A stretch of 64,000 nucleotides of DNA from Megaustenia siamemsis (taxonomy: Eukaryota > Mollusca > Gastropoda > Stylommatophora > Ariophantidae). How positions within the stretch are numbered: position 1 is the stretch's first letter; the number at the start of each line of letters is the position of its first letter. The position numbers and the translations under genes are program-made. The DNA lies in contig JAVIAB010000046.1 of the NCBI GenBank assembly GCA_032433765.1, positions 65,502,875 to 65,566,874 of the forward strand. Direction: 5' to 3'. The notes under the pieces are model-generated. The model saw only the letters and a list, made by a program, of their open reading frames with translations, was not told where the DNA came from and searched no databases. Positions 24,004-36,093 of the stretch are shown here, one piece after another.

Positions 24004-24152
24004 TTACATTGTTACATGGTAACAAAGGGATTACATTGTTACATGGTAACAAAGGGATTACATTGTTACATGGTAACAAAGGGATTACATTGTTACATGA
24101 TAACAAAGGGATTACATTGTTACATGGTAACAAAGGGATTACATTGTTACAT
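24004..24152. repeat. 27-bp repeat with GTTACATGGTAAC palindrome, about 5.5 copies
   Basis: Units ttacattgttacatggtaac plus aaaggga repeat five to six times. Each unit contains the near-palindrome gttac-atg-gtaac, so each repeat could form a small hairpin. One copy has gataac in place of ggtaac. Confidence 0.93.
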
Positions 24153-24426
24153 ATGAGTACAAAGTTGTGTGCTGCAGAGCACCCAGAAAAGTTAAACTTT
24201 TTCCCAATCCCAACAATTTTCAAATTATGCTGTTGGCTTATCTTCTATTAACGAAAAACATTGAGGAGATCCATAGCCATGAAAATGAGTTTCACGGGCC
24301 ACATTTGGCCCACAGGCCATGTTTTGTGGACCATGCTGCTGTACTGAAAGTGACTGAACTCTTCCACAACAATGGCTAGCACTGGATGTGGTTGCCTTGT
24401 AGCAAATCAGATTTAGATGCTTCAAA
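24153..24426. other. Low-copy intron DNA, possible hAT-like remnant
   Basis: About 270 bp between arrays. The stretch around 24295-24345 (gggccacatttggcccacag and following) resembles the GGCCGCATTTGGCCCGCAGG-type segment common near the ends of hAT-family MITEs. I cannot see paired termini or an 8-bp TSD. No open frame of interest. Confidence 0.3.
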
Positions 24427-24780
24427 ACTGTGACATTTTTTAATGAAATTTAAATGTCAAAAACATATGTTTCATCTTCAGAATGTCACATTATGACATT
24501 TATTTCTAATATATGTCAAAAAATGTTTCATCTTCAGAATGTTACATTATGACATTTCTTTCTAATATATGTCAAAAAATGTTTTGTCTTCAGAATGTTA
24601 AATTATGACATTTATTTTTGATAATTAAATGTCAAAAACATATGTTTCATCTTCAGAATGTCACATTATGACATTTATTTGTGATACTTAAATGTCACAA
24701 ACATATGTTTTGTTTTCAGAATGTTAAATTATGACATTTATTTGTGATAATTAAATGTCAAAAACATGTTTTGTTTTCAG
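24427..24780 (+). repeat. 56-63-bp repeat made from the 3' splice site of exon E2
   Basis: About six units each contain a pyrimidine-rich cttcag or tttcag followed by aatgt(c/t)a. AG dinucleotides in this context end at 24481, 24537, 24593, 24656, 24719 and finally 24780, the true E2 acceptor. Spacing is 56, 56, 63, 63 and 61 bp. The bases after each decoy (aatgttaaattatgac) match the first bases of E2 (aatgtcaaactgtac). The repeat therefore contains the acceptor plus the first ~14 exon bases. In the host frame every decoy reads N-V-(T/K)-L-stop. Confidence 0.85.
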
Positions 24781-24912
24781 AATGTCAAACTGTACTCTAA
24801 AGAAGAAATCCACATCAGGAAGACTCCATCATTGCTGGTTCACCATAGTCTTACTTTCAACTCAAAACTGGGTGATGAACACATCATTGCTGCTGGTCAG
24901 AGACACATACAG
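24781..24912 (+). CDS. Host gene exon E2 (44 codons), unidentified protein
   Basis: This 132-bp exon has acceptor ttttgttttcag (ending 24780) and donor gtgatc at 24913; the donor is weaker than consensus. Phase is 0 at both ends, and the frame is open and continues that of E1. It begins NVKLYSKEEIHIRKTPSLLV and ends GDEHIIAAGQRHIQ. The last part, followed by IYKLEDW in E3, resembles a beta-propeller blade pattern (a hydrophobic strand, AAG, then an I-x-I-Y strand), but this is only a pattern-level guess. Five decoy copies of its acceptor stand directly upstream, and an 18-bp minisatellite starts 90 bp downstream. Confidence 0.75.
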
Positions 24913-25001
24913 GTGATCTTTTGTAGCTGCAACACTTGCTGAACTAACACAACAAACATGGAAGAAACTTTCATGTACTTCCACTTACTTGTCTCAGCTG
25001 C

Positions 25002-26378
25002 TGAGTAGAACTTGTGATCTGAGCAGAATTTGTGATCTGAGTAGAACTTGTGATCTGAGTAGAACTTGTGATCTGAGTAGAACTTGTTGTCTGAGTAGAA
25101 CTTGTTGTCTGAGTAGAACTTGTGATCTGAGCAGAATTTGTGATCTGAGTAGAACTTGTGATCTGAGTAGAACTTGTGATCTGAGTAGAACTTGTTGTCT
25201 GAGTAGAACTTGTTGTCTGAGTAGAACTTGTGATCTGAGCAGAACTTGTTGTCTGAGTAGAACTTGTGATCTGAGTAGAACTTGTGATCTGAGCAGAACT
25301 TGTTGTCTGAGTAGAACTTGTGATCTGAGTAGAACTTGTTGTCTGAGTAGAACTTGTGATCTGAGTAGAACTTGGTGTCTGAGTAGAACTTGTTGTCTGA
25401 GTAGAACTTGTGATCTGAGTAGAACTTGTTGTCTGAGTAGAACTTGTTGTCTGAGTAGAACTTGTGATCTGAGTAGAACTTGTTGTCTGAGTAGAACATG
25501 TGATCTGAGTAGAACTTGGTGTCTGAGTAGAACTTGTTGTCTGAGTAGAACATGTTGTCTGAGTAGAACTTGTTGTCTGAGTAGAACTTGTTGTCTGAGT
25601 AGAACTTGTTGTCTGAGTAGAACTTGTGATCTGAGCAGAACTAGTGATCTGAGTAGAACTTGTTGTCTGAGTAGAACTTGTTGTCTGAGTAGAACTTGTT
25701 GTCTGAGTAGAACTTGTGATCTGAGTAGAACTTGTGATCTGAGTAGAACTTGTTGTCTGAGTAGAACTTGTGATCTGAGTAGAACTTGTTGTCTGAGTAG
25801 AACTTGTGATCTGAGTAAAACTTGTGATCTGAGTAGAACTTGTTGTCTGAGTAGAACATGTGATCTGAGTAAAACTTGTGATCTGAGTAGAACTTGTTGT
25901 CTGAGTAGAACATGTGATCTGAGTAAAACTTATGATCTGAGTAGAACATGTGATCTGAGTAGAACTTGTTGTCTGAGTAGAACATGTGATCTGAGTAGAA
26001 CATGTGATCTGAGTAGAACTAGTTGTCTAAGTAGAACTTGTTGTCTGAGTAGAACTTGTGATCTGAGTAAAACTTATGATCTGAGTAGAACATGTGATCT
26101 GAGTAGAACTTGTGATCTGAGTAGAACTTGTTGTCTGAGTAGAACATGTGATCTGAGTAGAACATGTGATCTGAGTAGAACTTGTTGTCTGAGTAGAACA
26201 TGTGATCTGAGTAGAACTTGTGATCTGAGTATAACATGTGATCTGAGTAGAACTTGTGATCTGAGTAGAACTTGTGATCTGAGTAGAAATTGTGATCTGA
26301 GTATAACATGTGATCTGAGTATAACATGTGATCTCAGTAGAACTTGTGATCTCAGTAGAACTTGTGATCTGAGTAAAA
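25002..26378. repeat. 18-bp minisatellite, about 76 copies
   Basis: Units gagtagaacttgtgatct and gagtagaacttgttgtct alternate irregularly for 1.4 kb. The 18-bp period keeps a 481-codon + frame (LSRTCD/LSRTCC repeats) and a minus frame (KFYSDH/KFYSDN repeats) open. Neither has independent support as a gene. Confidence 0.97.
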
Positions 26379-26820
26379 TTGTTGTAAATCTACTACTTGG
26401 CATGAGCGAAGACATTGGGTATAAAACAGAATAGACTCCCAGTGCAAGATTCTACTTCTACTTTCAAGTCTTTTGATTAAACAAATTTGATCTGCTGTCT
26501 TATTGCTTGCTGTCTTATTACTTGCTGCCTTGTTGCTGTCTTGTTACTATGATATCAGACAAGTCAGTCACATGTTTCCTGATTCTCCCCAGAATCTGCA
26601 CTAAGTGCTGGCCTTCAGGAATATCATGGACAACCAAAGGCTGTGAAAGCATTCCTGATTAAATACATGCACAACTCCAGTGCACTGAAAGCATCCTTGA
26701 TTAAATGTATTCAGAAATGAAGTGCACTGAACTGTAATACACAGCACCATCACAATGCAAATAAATAACAAGAACTCTTTATGCTTTGAAGGACAAGCTA
26801 AGCTTGTTTTTACTTGAAGT
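26379..26820. other. Low-copy intron DNA, nothing recognised
   Basis: About 440 bp. Contains a small ttgctgtcttatta-type repeat near 26490-26540 and two imperfect copies of a segment with gcactgaaagcatccttgat near 26645-26720. No open frame, splice-bordered exon or known element is apparent. Confidence 0.4.
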
Positions 26821-26834
26821 AAACAACGGCATTA

Positions 26835-27541
26835 TACATGGAAAACAAACCAGTAGAAGAGATCGATCACTTCATCTATCTTGGAAGTCACATTGATCGA
26901 GAAGGGGATACGAGCAAAGAAATTAGAATCAGACTGGCTAAAGCAGCAATGTCTTTCAGAAGCCTTGAAAAGTTGTGGAAATCAAAACTCATTAGCACAA
27001 ACACAAAACTTAGGCTATTCAAATCAAATGTACTATCAACCCTTACGTATGCGTGTGAAAGCTGGAAAACAACAAGAGATATAGAAACAAAGTTGAACGC
27101 ATTCGAAAATAAATGTCTAAGGAAAATACTTGGTATAGAATGGAACGAATTAAAAACAAACGAGGAAATTAGAGAAATCGCCAATCAACCACTAATATCT
27201 TCAGTAATAAAGAAAAGACGATGGTCATACGTTGGACATGTGATGAGAAGAGATAATAATCGAATAGCAAAGCAAGCCCTCATATGGGAAACAACAGGTA
27301 AAAGAAAAAGAGGAAGACCCAGGGAGACACTGAGAAGAACATTGATGAGAGAGGCAAGAGCAGCAGGAATCGGCTCCCTCAATGAGATAGAACTGCTTGC
27401 ACAGAACAGAGACAGATGGCGAGATTTGATAAAATATCTTTAAAAGAAAACTGCTAGAACAAAAATTCATATAGGTGAAGGTGTATCTTGGTCTACGCCC
27501 TATGGGCCGGTTACGGCTCGAAAGGTTAATAGAATAGATAG
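26835..27541 (+). mobile_element. LINE-A, 5' truncated, intact C-terminal frame, perfect TSD
   Basis: A 707-bp insertion is flanked by the exact 14-bp repeat aaacaacggcatta (26821-26834 and 27542-27555). It starts within the RT at YMENKPVEEIDHFIYLG, and an uninterrupted frame runs to a stop at 27441-27443. The C-terminal domain contains NKCLRKILGIEWNELKT, KKRRWSYVGHVMRRDNNR and GKRKRGRPRETLRR. The 3' UTR has the family signature ctatgggccggttacggctc and ends in a short ATAG-type tail. The perfect TSD and open frame suggest a recent insertion. This copy shows the single-copy form of the motif amplified at 6074-11457. Confidence 0.95.
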
Positions 27542-27555
27542 AAACAACGGCATTA

Positions 27556-29027
27556 GTGTGATGTAAGCATAACAGTGTCTGTGTGATGTAAGCATAACAA
27601 TGTCTGTGTGATGTAAGCATAACAGTGTCTGTGTGGTGTAAGCATAACAGTGTCTGTGTGATGTAAGCATAACAGTGCCTGTGTGATGTAAGCATAACAG
27701 TGTGTGTGTGATGTAAGCATAACAGTGTCTGTGTGATGTAAGCATAACAGTGTCTGTGTGATGTAAGCATAACAGTGTGTGTGTGTGATGTAAGCATAAC
27801 AGTGTCTGTGTGATGTAAGCATAACAGTGTCTGTGTGATGTAAGCATAACCGTGTCTGTGTGATGTAAGCATAACACTGTCTGTGTGATGTAAGCATAAC
27901 AGAGTCTGTGTGGTGTAAGCATAACAGTGTGTGTGTGATGTAAGCATAACAGTGTCTGTGTGATGTAAGCATAACAGTGTCTGTGTGGTGTAAGCATAAC
28001 AGTTCTGTATGATGTAAGCATAACAGTGTCTGTGTGGTGTAAGCACAACAGTGTCTGTGTGATGTAAGCACAACAGTGTCTGTGTGGTGTAAGCATAACA
28101 GTGTCTGTATTATGTAAGCATAACAGTGTCTGTGTGGTGTAAGCACAACAGTGTCTGTGGGATGTAAGCATAACAGTGTCTGTGTGGTGTAAGCATAACA
28201 GTGTCTGTGTGGTGTAAAAAGAACAGTGTCTGTGTGGTGTAAGCATAACAGTGTCTGTGTGGTGTAAGCATAACAGTGTCTGTGTGGTGTAAGCACAACA
28301 GTGTCTGTGAGAAGTAAGCATAACAGTGTCTGTGTGGTGTAAAAAGAACAGTGTCTGTGTGATGTAAGCATAACAGTGTCTGTGTGGTGTAAAAAGAACA
28401 GTGTCTGTGTGGTGTAAACAGAACAGTGTCTGTGTGGTGTAAACAGAACAGTGTCTGTGTGGTGTAAACAGAACAGTGCCTGTGTGGTGTAAGCATAACA
28501 GTGTTTGTGTGATGTAAGCATAACAGTGCCTGTGTGGTGTAAACAGAACAGTGTCTGTTTGATGTAAGCATAACAGTGTCTGTGTGATGTAAGCATAACA
28601 GTGTCTGTGTGGTGTAAACAGAACAGTGTCTGTGTGGTGTAAGCATAACAAGTGTATGTGTGGTGTAAGCATAACAGTGTCTGTGTGATGTAAGCTTTAC
28701 AGTGTCTTTGTGGTGTAAACAGAACAGCATCTGTGTGATATAAGCAGAACAGTATTTGTATGCTGTAAACAGAACAGCATCTATTTGATGTAAACAGAAC
28801 ATCATCTATTTGATGTAAACAGAGCAGCATCTATTTGATGCAAACAGAATGTCATCTGTGTGATATGAGCAGAACAGCATATGTGTGCTGTTAACTGAAC
28901 AGCATCTATTTAATGTAAACAGAACAACATTTATTTGATGTACACAGAACAGCATCTGTGTGATGTAAACAGAACAGCATCTTTTTGATGTAAACAGAAC
29001 AGCATCTGTGTGATGTAAACAGAACAA
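27556..29027. repeat. 25-bp minisatellite, about 58 copies
   Basis: Units gtgtgatgtaagcataacag plus tgtct, with ggtg/gatg and aagcataac/aaacagaac variants. The variants change gradually from left to right, and the last 300 bp are more diverged (agcatctatttgatg). Long minus-strand frames with CLHHTDTVM repeats are periodicity artefacts. Confidence 0.95.
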
Positions 29028-29164
29028 AGAGGAGTTACCTATATTTGAATACATGGTGTCCTCTGCATTTTCAGTCTTGCAGTTATGTTTATGTGGGTTT
29101 GCAACTTTATGTGGGTTTGCAACTTTATGTGGGTGTGCAACTTTATTTGTACATTTTGTTGTAT

Positions 29165-30091
29165 TTAGTACACCATAACAGTACACAACACTAGTACACC
29201 AATCTAGCACGCCATAACAGTACACAACACTAGTACACCAATTTAGTACGCCATAACAGTGCACAACACTAGTACACCAATCTAGCACACCATAATAGTG
29301 CACAACACTAGTAGACCAATCTAGTACACCATAATAGTGCACAACACTAGTACACCAATCTAGTACACCATAATAGTGCACAACACTAGTACACCAATCT
29401 AGTACACCATAATAGTGCACAACACTAGTACACCAATCTAGTACACCATAACAGTACACAACACTAGTACACCAATCTAGTACACCATAATAGTGCACAA
29501 CACTAGTACACCAATCTAGTACACCATAATAGTGCACAACACTAGTACACCAATCTAGTACACCATAACAGTACACAACACTAGTACACCAATCTAGTAC
29601 ACCATAATAGTACACAACACTAGTACACCAATCTAGTACACCAAACCAGTACACAACACTAGTACACCAAACCAGTACACAACACTAGTACACCAATCCA
29701 GTACACCAAACCAGTACACAACACTAGTACACCAATCCAGTACACCAAACCAGTACACCAAACCAGTTCACAACACTACTACACCAAACAAGTACACCAA
29801 AACAGTACACCAAACCAGTACACTGAAATAGCACACCAAACCAGTACACCAAAATAATACACCAAACCAGTACACCAAAATAGTACACAACACTAGTACA
29901 CCAAACCAGTACACCAATCCAGTACACCAACACTAGTACACCAAACCAGTACACCAAAACAGTACACAACACCAGTACACCAACACTAGTACACCAAACC
30001 AGTACACCAACACTAGTACACATACCAAAACAGTAGTCCAAACCAGTACACCAAACCAGTAAACAATATCAGTACACAACACTTATACACC
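29165..30091. repeat. 39-bp AGTACACCA-based minisatellite
   Basis: Left part (to about 29650): regular 39-bp units with core agtacaccaatctagtacac and cataatagtgcacaacact. Right part: irregular short agtacaccaaacc units of about 13 bp. The right part looks like the ancestral short form of the unit or a decayed version of the array. Confidence 0.94.
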
Positions 30092-30154
30092 ATTTAAAAA
30101 CACCTTACTTGAACATTTCTATTGCTTTCTGGGTGAGCATGCTGACTTTTAAAT

Positions 30155-33100
30155 CTCCTACAATGTCTGTCAGGCTATAGTAGATGACAGTTGTAACCTC
30201 CTACAATGTCTGTCAGGCTATAGTAGATGACAGTTGTAACCTCCTACAATGTCTGTCAGACTATAGTAGATGACAGTTGTAACCTCCTACAATGTCTGTC
30301 AGGCTATAGTAGATGACAGTTGTAACCTCCTACAATGTCTGTCAGGCTATAGTAGATGACAGTTGTAACCTCCTACAATGTCTGTCAGGCTATAGTAGAC
30401 CACAGTAGTAACCTACAATATCTGCCAGTCTATAGTAGACCACAGTTGTAACCTACAATGTCTGCCAGCCTATAGTAGACCACAATTGTAACCTATAATG
30501 TCTGCCAGCCTATAGTAGACCACAGTTGTAACCTACAATGTCTGCCAGTCTATAGTAGACCACAGTTGTAACCTACAATATCTGCCAGCCTATAGTAGAC
30601 CACAGTTGTAACCTACAATATCTGCCAGGCTATAGTAGACCACAGTAGTAACCTACAATATCTGCCAGCCTATAGTAGACCACAGTTGTAACCTACAATG
30701 TCTGCCAGTCTATAGTAGACCACAGTTGTAACCTACAATATCTGCCAGCCTATAGTAGACCACAGTTGTAACCTACAATATCTGCCAGGCTATAGTAGAC
30801 CACAGTAGTAACCTACAATATCTGCCAGCCTATAGTAGACCACAGTTGTAACCTACAATATCTGCCAGGCTATAGTAGACCACAGCAGTAACCTACAATA
30901 TCTGCCAGCCTATAGTAGACCACAGTAGTAACCTACAATATCTGCCAGGCTATAGTAGATCACAGTTGTAACCTACAATATCTGCCAGGCTATAGTAGAC
31001 CACATTAGTAACCTACAATATCTGCCAACCTATAGTAGACCGCAGTTGTAACCTACAATATCTGCCAGCCTATAGTAGATCACAGTAGTAACCTACAATG
31101 TCTACCAGCCTATAGTCGACCACAGTTGTAACCTACAATATCTGCCAGCCTATAATAGACCACAGTAGTAACCTACAATATCTGCCAGTCTATAATAGAC
31201 CACAGTAGTAACCTACAATATCTGCCAGGCTATAGTAGACCACAATTGTAACCTACAATGTCTGCCAGCCTATAGTAGACCACAATTGTAACCTATAATG
31301 TCTGCCAGCCTATAGTAGACCACAGTTGTAACCTACAATATCTGCCAGCCTATAATAGACCACAGTAGTAACCTACAATATCTGCCAGGCTATAGTAGAC
31401 CACAATTGTAACCTACAATGTCTGCCAGCCTATAGTAGACCACAATTGTAACCTATAATGTCTGCCAGCCTATAGTAGACCACAGTTGTAACCTACAATA
31501 TCTGCCAGCCTATAGTAGACCACAGTTGTAACCTACAATATCTGCCAGGCTATAGTAGACCGCAGTTGTAACCTACAATATCTGCCAGCCTATAATAGAC
31601 CACAGTAGTAACCTACAATATCTGCCAGCCTATAGTCGACCACAGTTGTAACCTACAATATCTGCCAGCCTATAATAGACCACAGTAGTAACCTACAATA
31701 TCTGCCAGTCTATAATAGACCACAGTAGTAACCTACAATATCTGCCAGGCTATAGTAGACCACAATTGTAACCTACAATGTCTGCCAGCCTATAGTAGAC
31801 CACAATTGTAACCTATAATGTCTGCCAGCCTATAGTAGACCACAGTTGTAACCTACAATATCTGCCAGCCTATAATAGACCACAGTAGTAACCTACAATA
31901 TCTGCCAGGCTATAGTAGACCACAATTGTAACCTACAATGTCTGCCAGCCTATAGTAGACCACAATTGTAACCTATAATGTCTGCCAGCCTATAGTAGAC
32001 CACAGTTGTAACCTACAATATCTGCCAGCCTATAGTAGACCACAGTTGTAACCTACAATATCTGCCAGGCTATAGTAGACCACAGTTGTAACCTACAATA
32101 TCTGCCAGGCTATAGTAGACCACGGTTGTAACCTACAATATCTGCCAGGCTATAGTAGACCACAGTTGTAACCTACAATATCTGCCAGGCTATAGTAGAC
32201 CACAGTTGTAACCTACAATGTCTGCCAGCCTACAGTAGACCACAGTTGTAACCTACAATATCTGCCAGGCTATAGTAGACCACAGTTGTAACCTACAATA
32301 TCTGCCAGGCTATAGTAGACCACAGTTGTAACCTACAATATCTGCCAGCCTACAGTAGATCACAGTTGTAACCTACAATGTCTGCCAGCCTACAGCAGAC
32401 CACAGTTGTAACCTACAATATCTGCCAGATCATAGTAGACCACAGTTGTAACCTACAATATCTGCCAGATCATAGTAGACCACAGTTGTAACCTACAATA
32501 TCTGCCAGATCATAGTAGACCACAGTTATAACCTACAATATCTGCCAGGCTATAGTAGACCACAGTTGTAACCTACAATATCTGCCAGGCTATAGTAGAC
32601 CACAGTTGTAACCTACAATATCTGCCAGCCTACAGTAGATCACAGTTGTAACCTACAATGTCTGCCAGCCTACAGCAGACCACAGTTGTAACCTACAATA
32701 TCTGCCAGATCATAGTAGACCACAGTTGTAACCTACAATATCTGCCAGATCATAGTAGACCACAGTTGTAACCTACAATATCTGCCAGATCATAGTAGAC
32801 CACAGTTATAACCTACAATATCTGCCAGATCATAGTAGACCACAGTTGTAACCTACAATATCTGCCAGATCATAGTAGACCACAGTTGTAACCTACAATA
32901 TCTGCCAGATCATAGTAGATCACAGTTGTAACCTACAATATCTGCCAGATCATAGTAGACCACATTTGTAACTTACAATATCTGCCAGCCTATAGTAGAT
33001 CACAGTTGTAACCTACAATATCTGCCAGCCTACAGTAGATCACAGATGTAACCTACAATATCTGCCAGCCTACAGTAGATCACAGATGTAACCTACAATA

Positions 33101-33410
33101 TCTGCCAGCCTACAGTAGATCACAGATGTAACCTACAATATCTGCCAGCCTATAGTAGATCACAGATGTAACCTACAGTATCTGCCAGCCTATAGTAGAT
33201 CACAGTTGTAACCTACAATATCTGCCAGCCTGTAGTAGACCACAGTTGGAACCTACTACATCTGCCAGCCTATAGTAGACCACAGTTGTAACCTACTATA
33301 TCTGCCAGCCTATAGTAGACCACAGTTGTAACCTACAATGTCTCCAAGCCTATAGTAGATCACAGTTGTAACCTACAATGTCTGCCAGCCTATTGTATAC
33401 CACAATTGTT
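30155..33410. repeat. 40-bp minisatellite, about 81 copies
   Basis: Core tctgccagcctatagtagac followed by cacagttgtaacctacaa(t). The first five units are 43 bp long (with tgtcaggctatagtagatga and an extra ctc); the rest are 40 bp. Blocks of units recur in the same order (for example around 31230-31500 and 31740-32010), indicating multi-unit duplication. No frame stays open because the unit has stops. Confidence 0.96.
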
Positions 33411-33564
33411 ATGTAGCCAAGTAGTGTGTTTTGTTGACCTCACTATTTATAGTCTGTTTCAAACATCAGTTTAGTACAATTTGATTGTCTGCTACACATA
33501 TTCTTTCTGACATTCACTGATGAATATTAAAGGGATTACAAACTAACATTAATTTATTCTCTTC

Positions 33565-35896
33565 GTGACTGGGGGGCATAGCCTTGGAGAGACGAATGAC
33601 AGAGGGGATAGATTGATAGATTAGGCAAAGACGCATGAAATGATTATAGGTAACACCTGGTTCAAACAACACCCTAGGCGACTATGGACATGGCAAAGCC
33701 CAGACAAAAAAGTACACAATCAAATTGATTTTATACTGGTACAGAGAAGATTCAGGAATAGGCTAACATCGGTTAAAACAAGGCCAGGAGCAGATTGCAA
33801 TAGTGACAATGTGCCAGTAGTTGGAAAGATAAGAATAATACTGCGGAAGGCACAGAAATCACCAAGAAATATAAAATTAGAATTAGATATGCTAAGAGTA
33901 GATAAACAGATGAGTGATAAGTACAGCACGATAGTACAAAATAGATATAATGCTATTGAGAAAATACAGTACATCCAGGAGCAGTGGGAAATGCTCAAAC
34001 AATCGATTCAACAAACATCAACATCAAAAGAAGTAATACCAGTGACTAAAAGAATCAACAAAAAGAAATGGATGACAGAAGAAATATTAGAACTAATGGA
34101 CGAAATAAGAAAACATAAGAAAGAAGAACGAGCATACAAAATATTGCACATAGAGATTCAAAACAAGTGCAGAGAAGCAAAGGAAGGATGGTTAAAACAG
34201 AAATGTGAAGAAATGGAAAAACAACAACAGAAAGACTCAAAATTTATGCACAATCAGTTAAATGAATTAACAGGAAGAAAGGTGGTCAAAGTTTCAGGAT
34301 GTGTGAAATCAAAGGAAGGAAATATAATAATGGGACTGGAGAAGACAATGGAAAAATGGACAGAATATATCAGTCAACTCTATGATGATGAAAGACCAGA
34401 ATTAAACAATTCAAATGAAGACACAGGACCACCAATAATGCAGAGTGAAGTGGAGGAGGCAATTCAACACATGAAAAGAGGCAAAGCTGGGAGTACAAGT
34501 CATAACAAAATTACTCAATGACATATATAACACTGGAATCATACTCAAAGATCTACTAAAATCTATCTTTGTAGCCATACCAAAGAAGTCAGGCGCCACT
34601 GATTGTGAAGACCATCGCACTATTAGTCTCATGAGCCATATGACTAAAATATTACTAAGAATAATCATGAGACATGTAAAGAACAAAATAAAACCAGAAA
34701 TAAGTGAGGAACAATGTGGATTTGTGGAAGGAAAGGGCACCAATAATGCAATATACATCTTAAGAACATTGATAGAAAGATCTATAGAGGTAAAGAAATA
34801 TCTATATATGTGCTTTATAGACTACACGAAAGCATTTGACAAAGTAAAGCATGTGGAAATAATAAATATGCTGGAGAAATTAAACATTGATGGCAAGGAT
34901 CTGTGAATCATAAAAAACATGTACTGGCAACAAACAGCAGCTATACGAATTAACAACCAAACAGGACAATTCCAATATATAAAACAAGGAGTCAGACAAG
35001 GCTGTGTTCTGTCACCGGATTTGTTGTCACTTTACAGCGAATATATTATGAGATCAATAGTAGACAAAAAAGGCATTGAAGTCAACGGTCACAACATAAA
35101 TAATTTGCGATATGAGGATGACACAGTCTTAATAGCAGAGACAGAGAATGAACTACAAGAAATGATAGACATAATAGTAAAAGAAAGCAACAAGAAAGGT
35201 CTCAGTCTGAATAGTAAGAAAACAGAAGTAATGGTTATATCAAAGAAACAATCATCACCATCATGCAGCATAAAAAATAAACGAGACAAATCTGAAACAA
35301 GTGCAACGTTTCAAATACTTGGGCACAATAATAACATCAGATGGGAGATGCACCACAGAAATAAAAAGCAGAATAGCTCAGGCCAAAATAGCATTTCAGA
35401 AAATGAAAAATATCTTATGCAACAAATCTATGTCAATAAAAATGAGAAAGAGAGTTCATCGGTGCTATATAGAACCAATTCTGACCTATGGAAGCGAATC
35501 ATGGATAGTAGACAAACAAATGAAAAGACGATTAGAGGCCACAGAGATGGGATTTCTCAGAAGAATGTTGAAAGTTCCCTGGACAGATAAAAAGACCAAT
35601 GAGGAAGTTCTCAAAGAGGCCAACACAAAAAGGGAGCTCTTAAAAAACATCAGAAAGAAGCAATCAACATTTTTCGGGCACATGATGAGAAGAGGAAAGT
35701 TGGAATACTTGGTTACAACTGGCAAAATAAAAGGAAAGAGAGATCGCGGACGACAAAGAGAGAAAATACTGGATAGTTTGGTGTCATGTCATGGAAAACA
35801 GTCAACAACAGAACTGATATGATGCACTGTAGATAGAAAATTGTGGAGGGACATGATCGCCCACACCAACCGGTATGGCACATGATGATGATGATG
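33565..35896 (+). mobile_element. LINE-C copy 1, 5' truncated, near-intact RT
   Basis: A 2.3-kb RTE-like LINE begins in the late endonuclease (LGRRNDRGDRLID, then NTWFKQHPRRLWTWQSPDKK and a QIDFILVQRRFRN block). It continues through the linker (to 34500), the RT palm with CFIDYTKAFDKVKH near 34810-34850, VRQGCVLSPDLL near 34990, a motif C reading YEDD in place of YADD at 35111-35122, and the C-terminal KRELLKNIRKK and KGKRDRGRQREK blocks. It ends in an (atg)n tail at about 35885-35896. Candidate TSD: attctcttc at 33556-33564 and 35897-35905. A few frameshifts (near 34500, 34907 and 35290) break it. Confidence 0.92.
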
Positions 35897-35905
35897 ATTC
35901 TCTTC

Positions 35906-36093
35906 ATAGAATCAGTTTCACTGCAATCGAGGCATCCCCATATCAGCTTCACTGACTGTCCCGACATTTCTCGAGGCATAAACAGTCTGACTCTTCCTGG
36001 ACAATGTTCTTTATAGATACATCTGCTTTTTCCACTAAACACTCCAGTTCGACCAGATCCCTTTTCCACATTCTTCACAACTAGGCTGATGAG
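35906..36093. other. Low-copy segment, unidentified minus-strand frame
   Basis: The minus strand is open from about 36078 down into the LINE-C tail, encoding a cysteine-containing stretch with CIYKEHCPGRVRLFMPREMS and GCLDCSETDS. Residue composition looks coding-like, but no start or splice borders can be fixed and I do not recognise it. It may belong to the same retroelement as the RNase H fragment on the right, or be a separate remnant. Confidence 0.3.

Noticed and set aside
24989..26434. 481-residue Cys/Arg-rich protein (LSRTCD repeats)
   Set aside because: Pure 18-bp periodicity with an equally open frame on the other strand.
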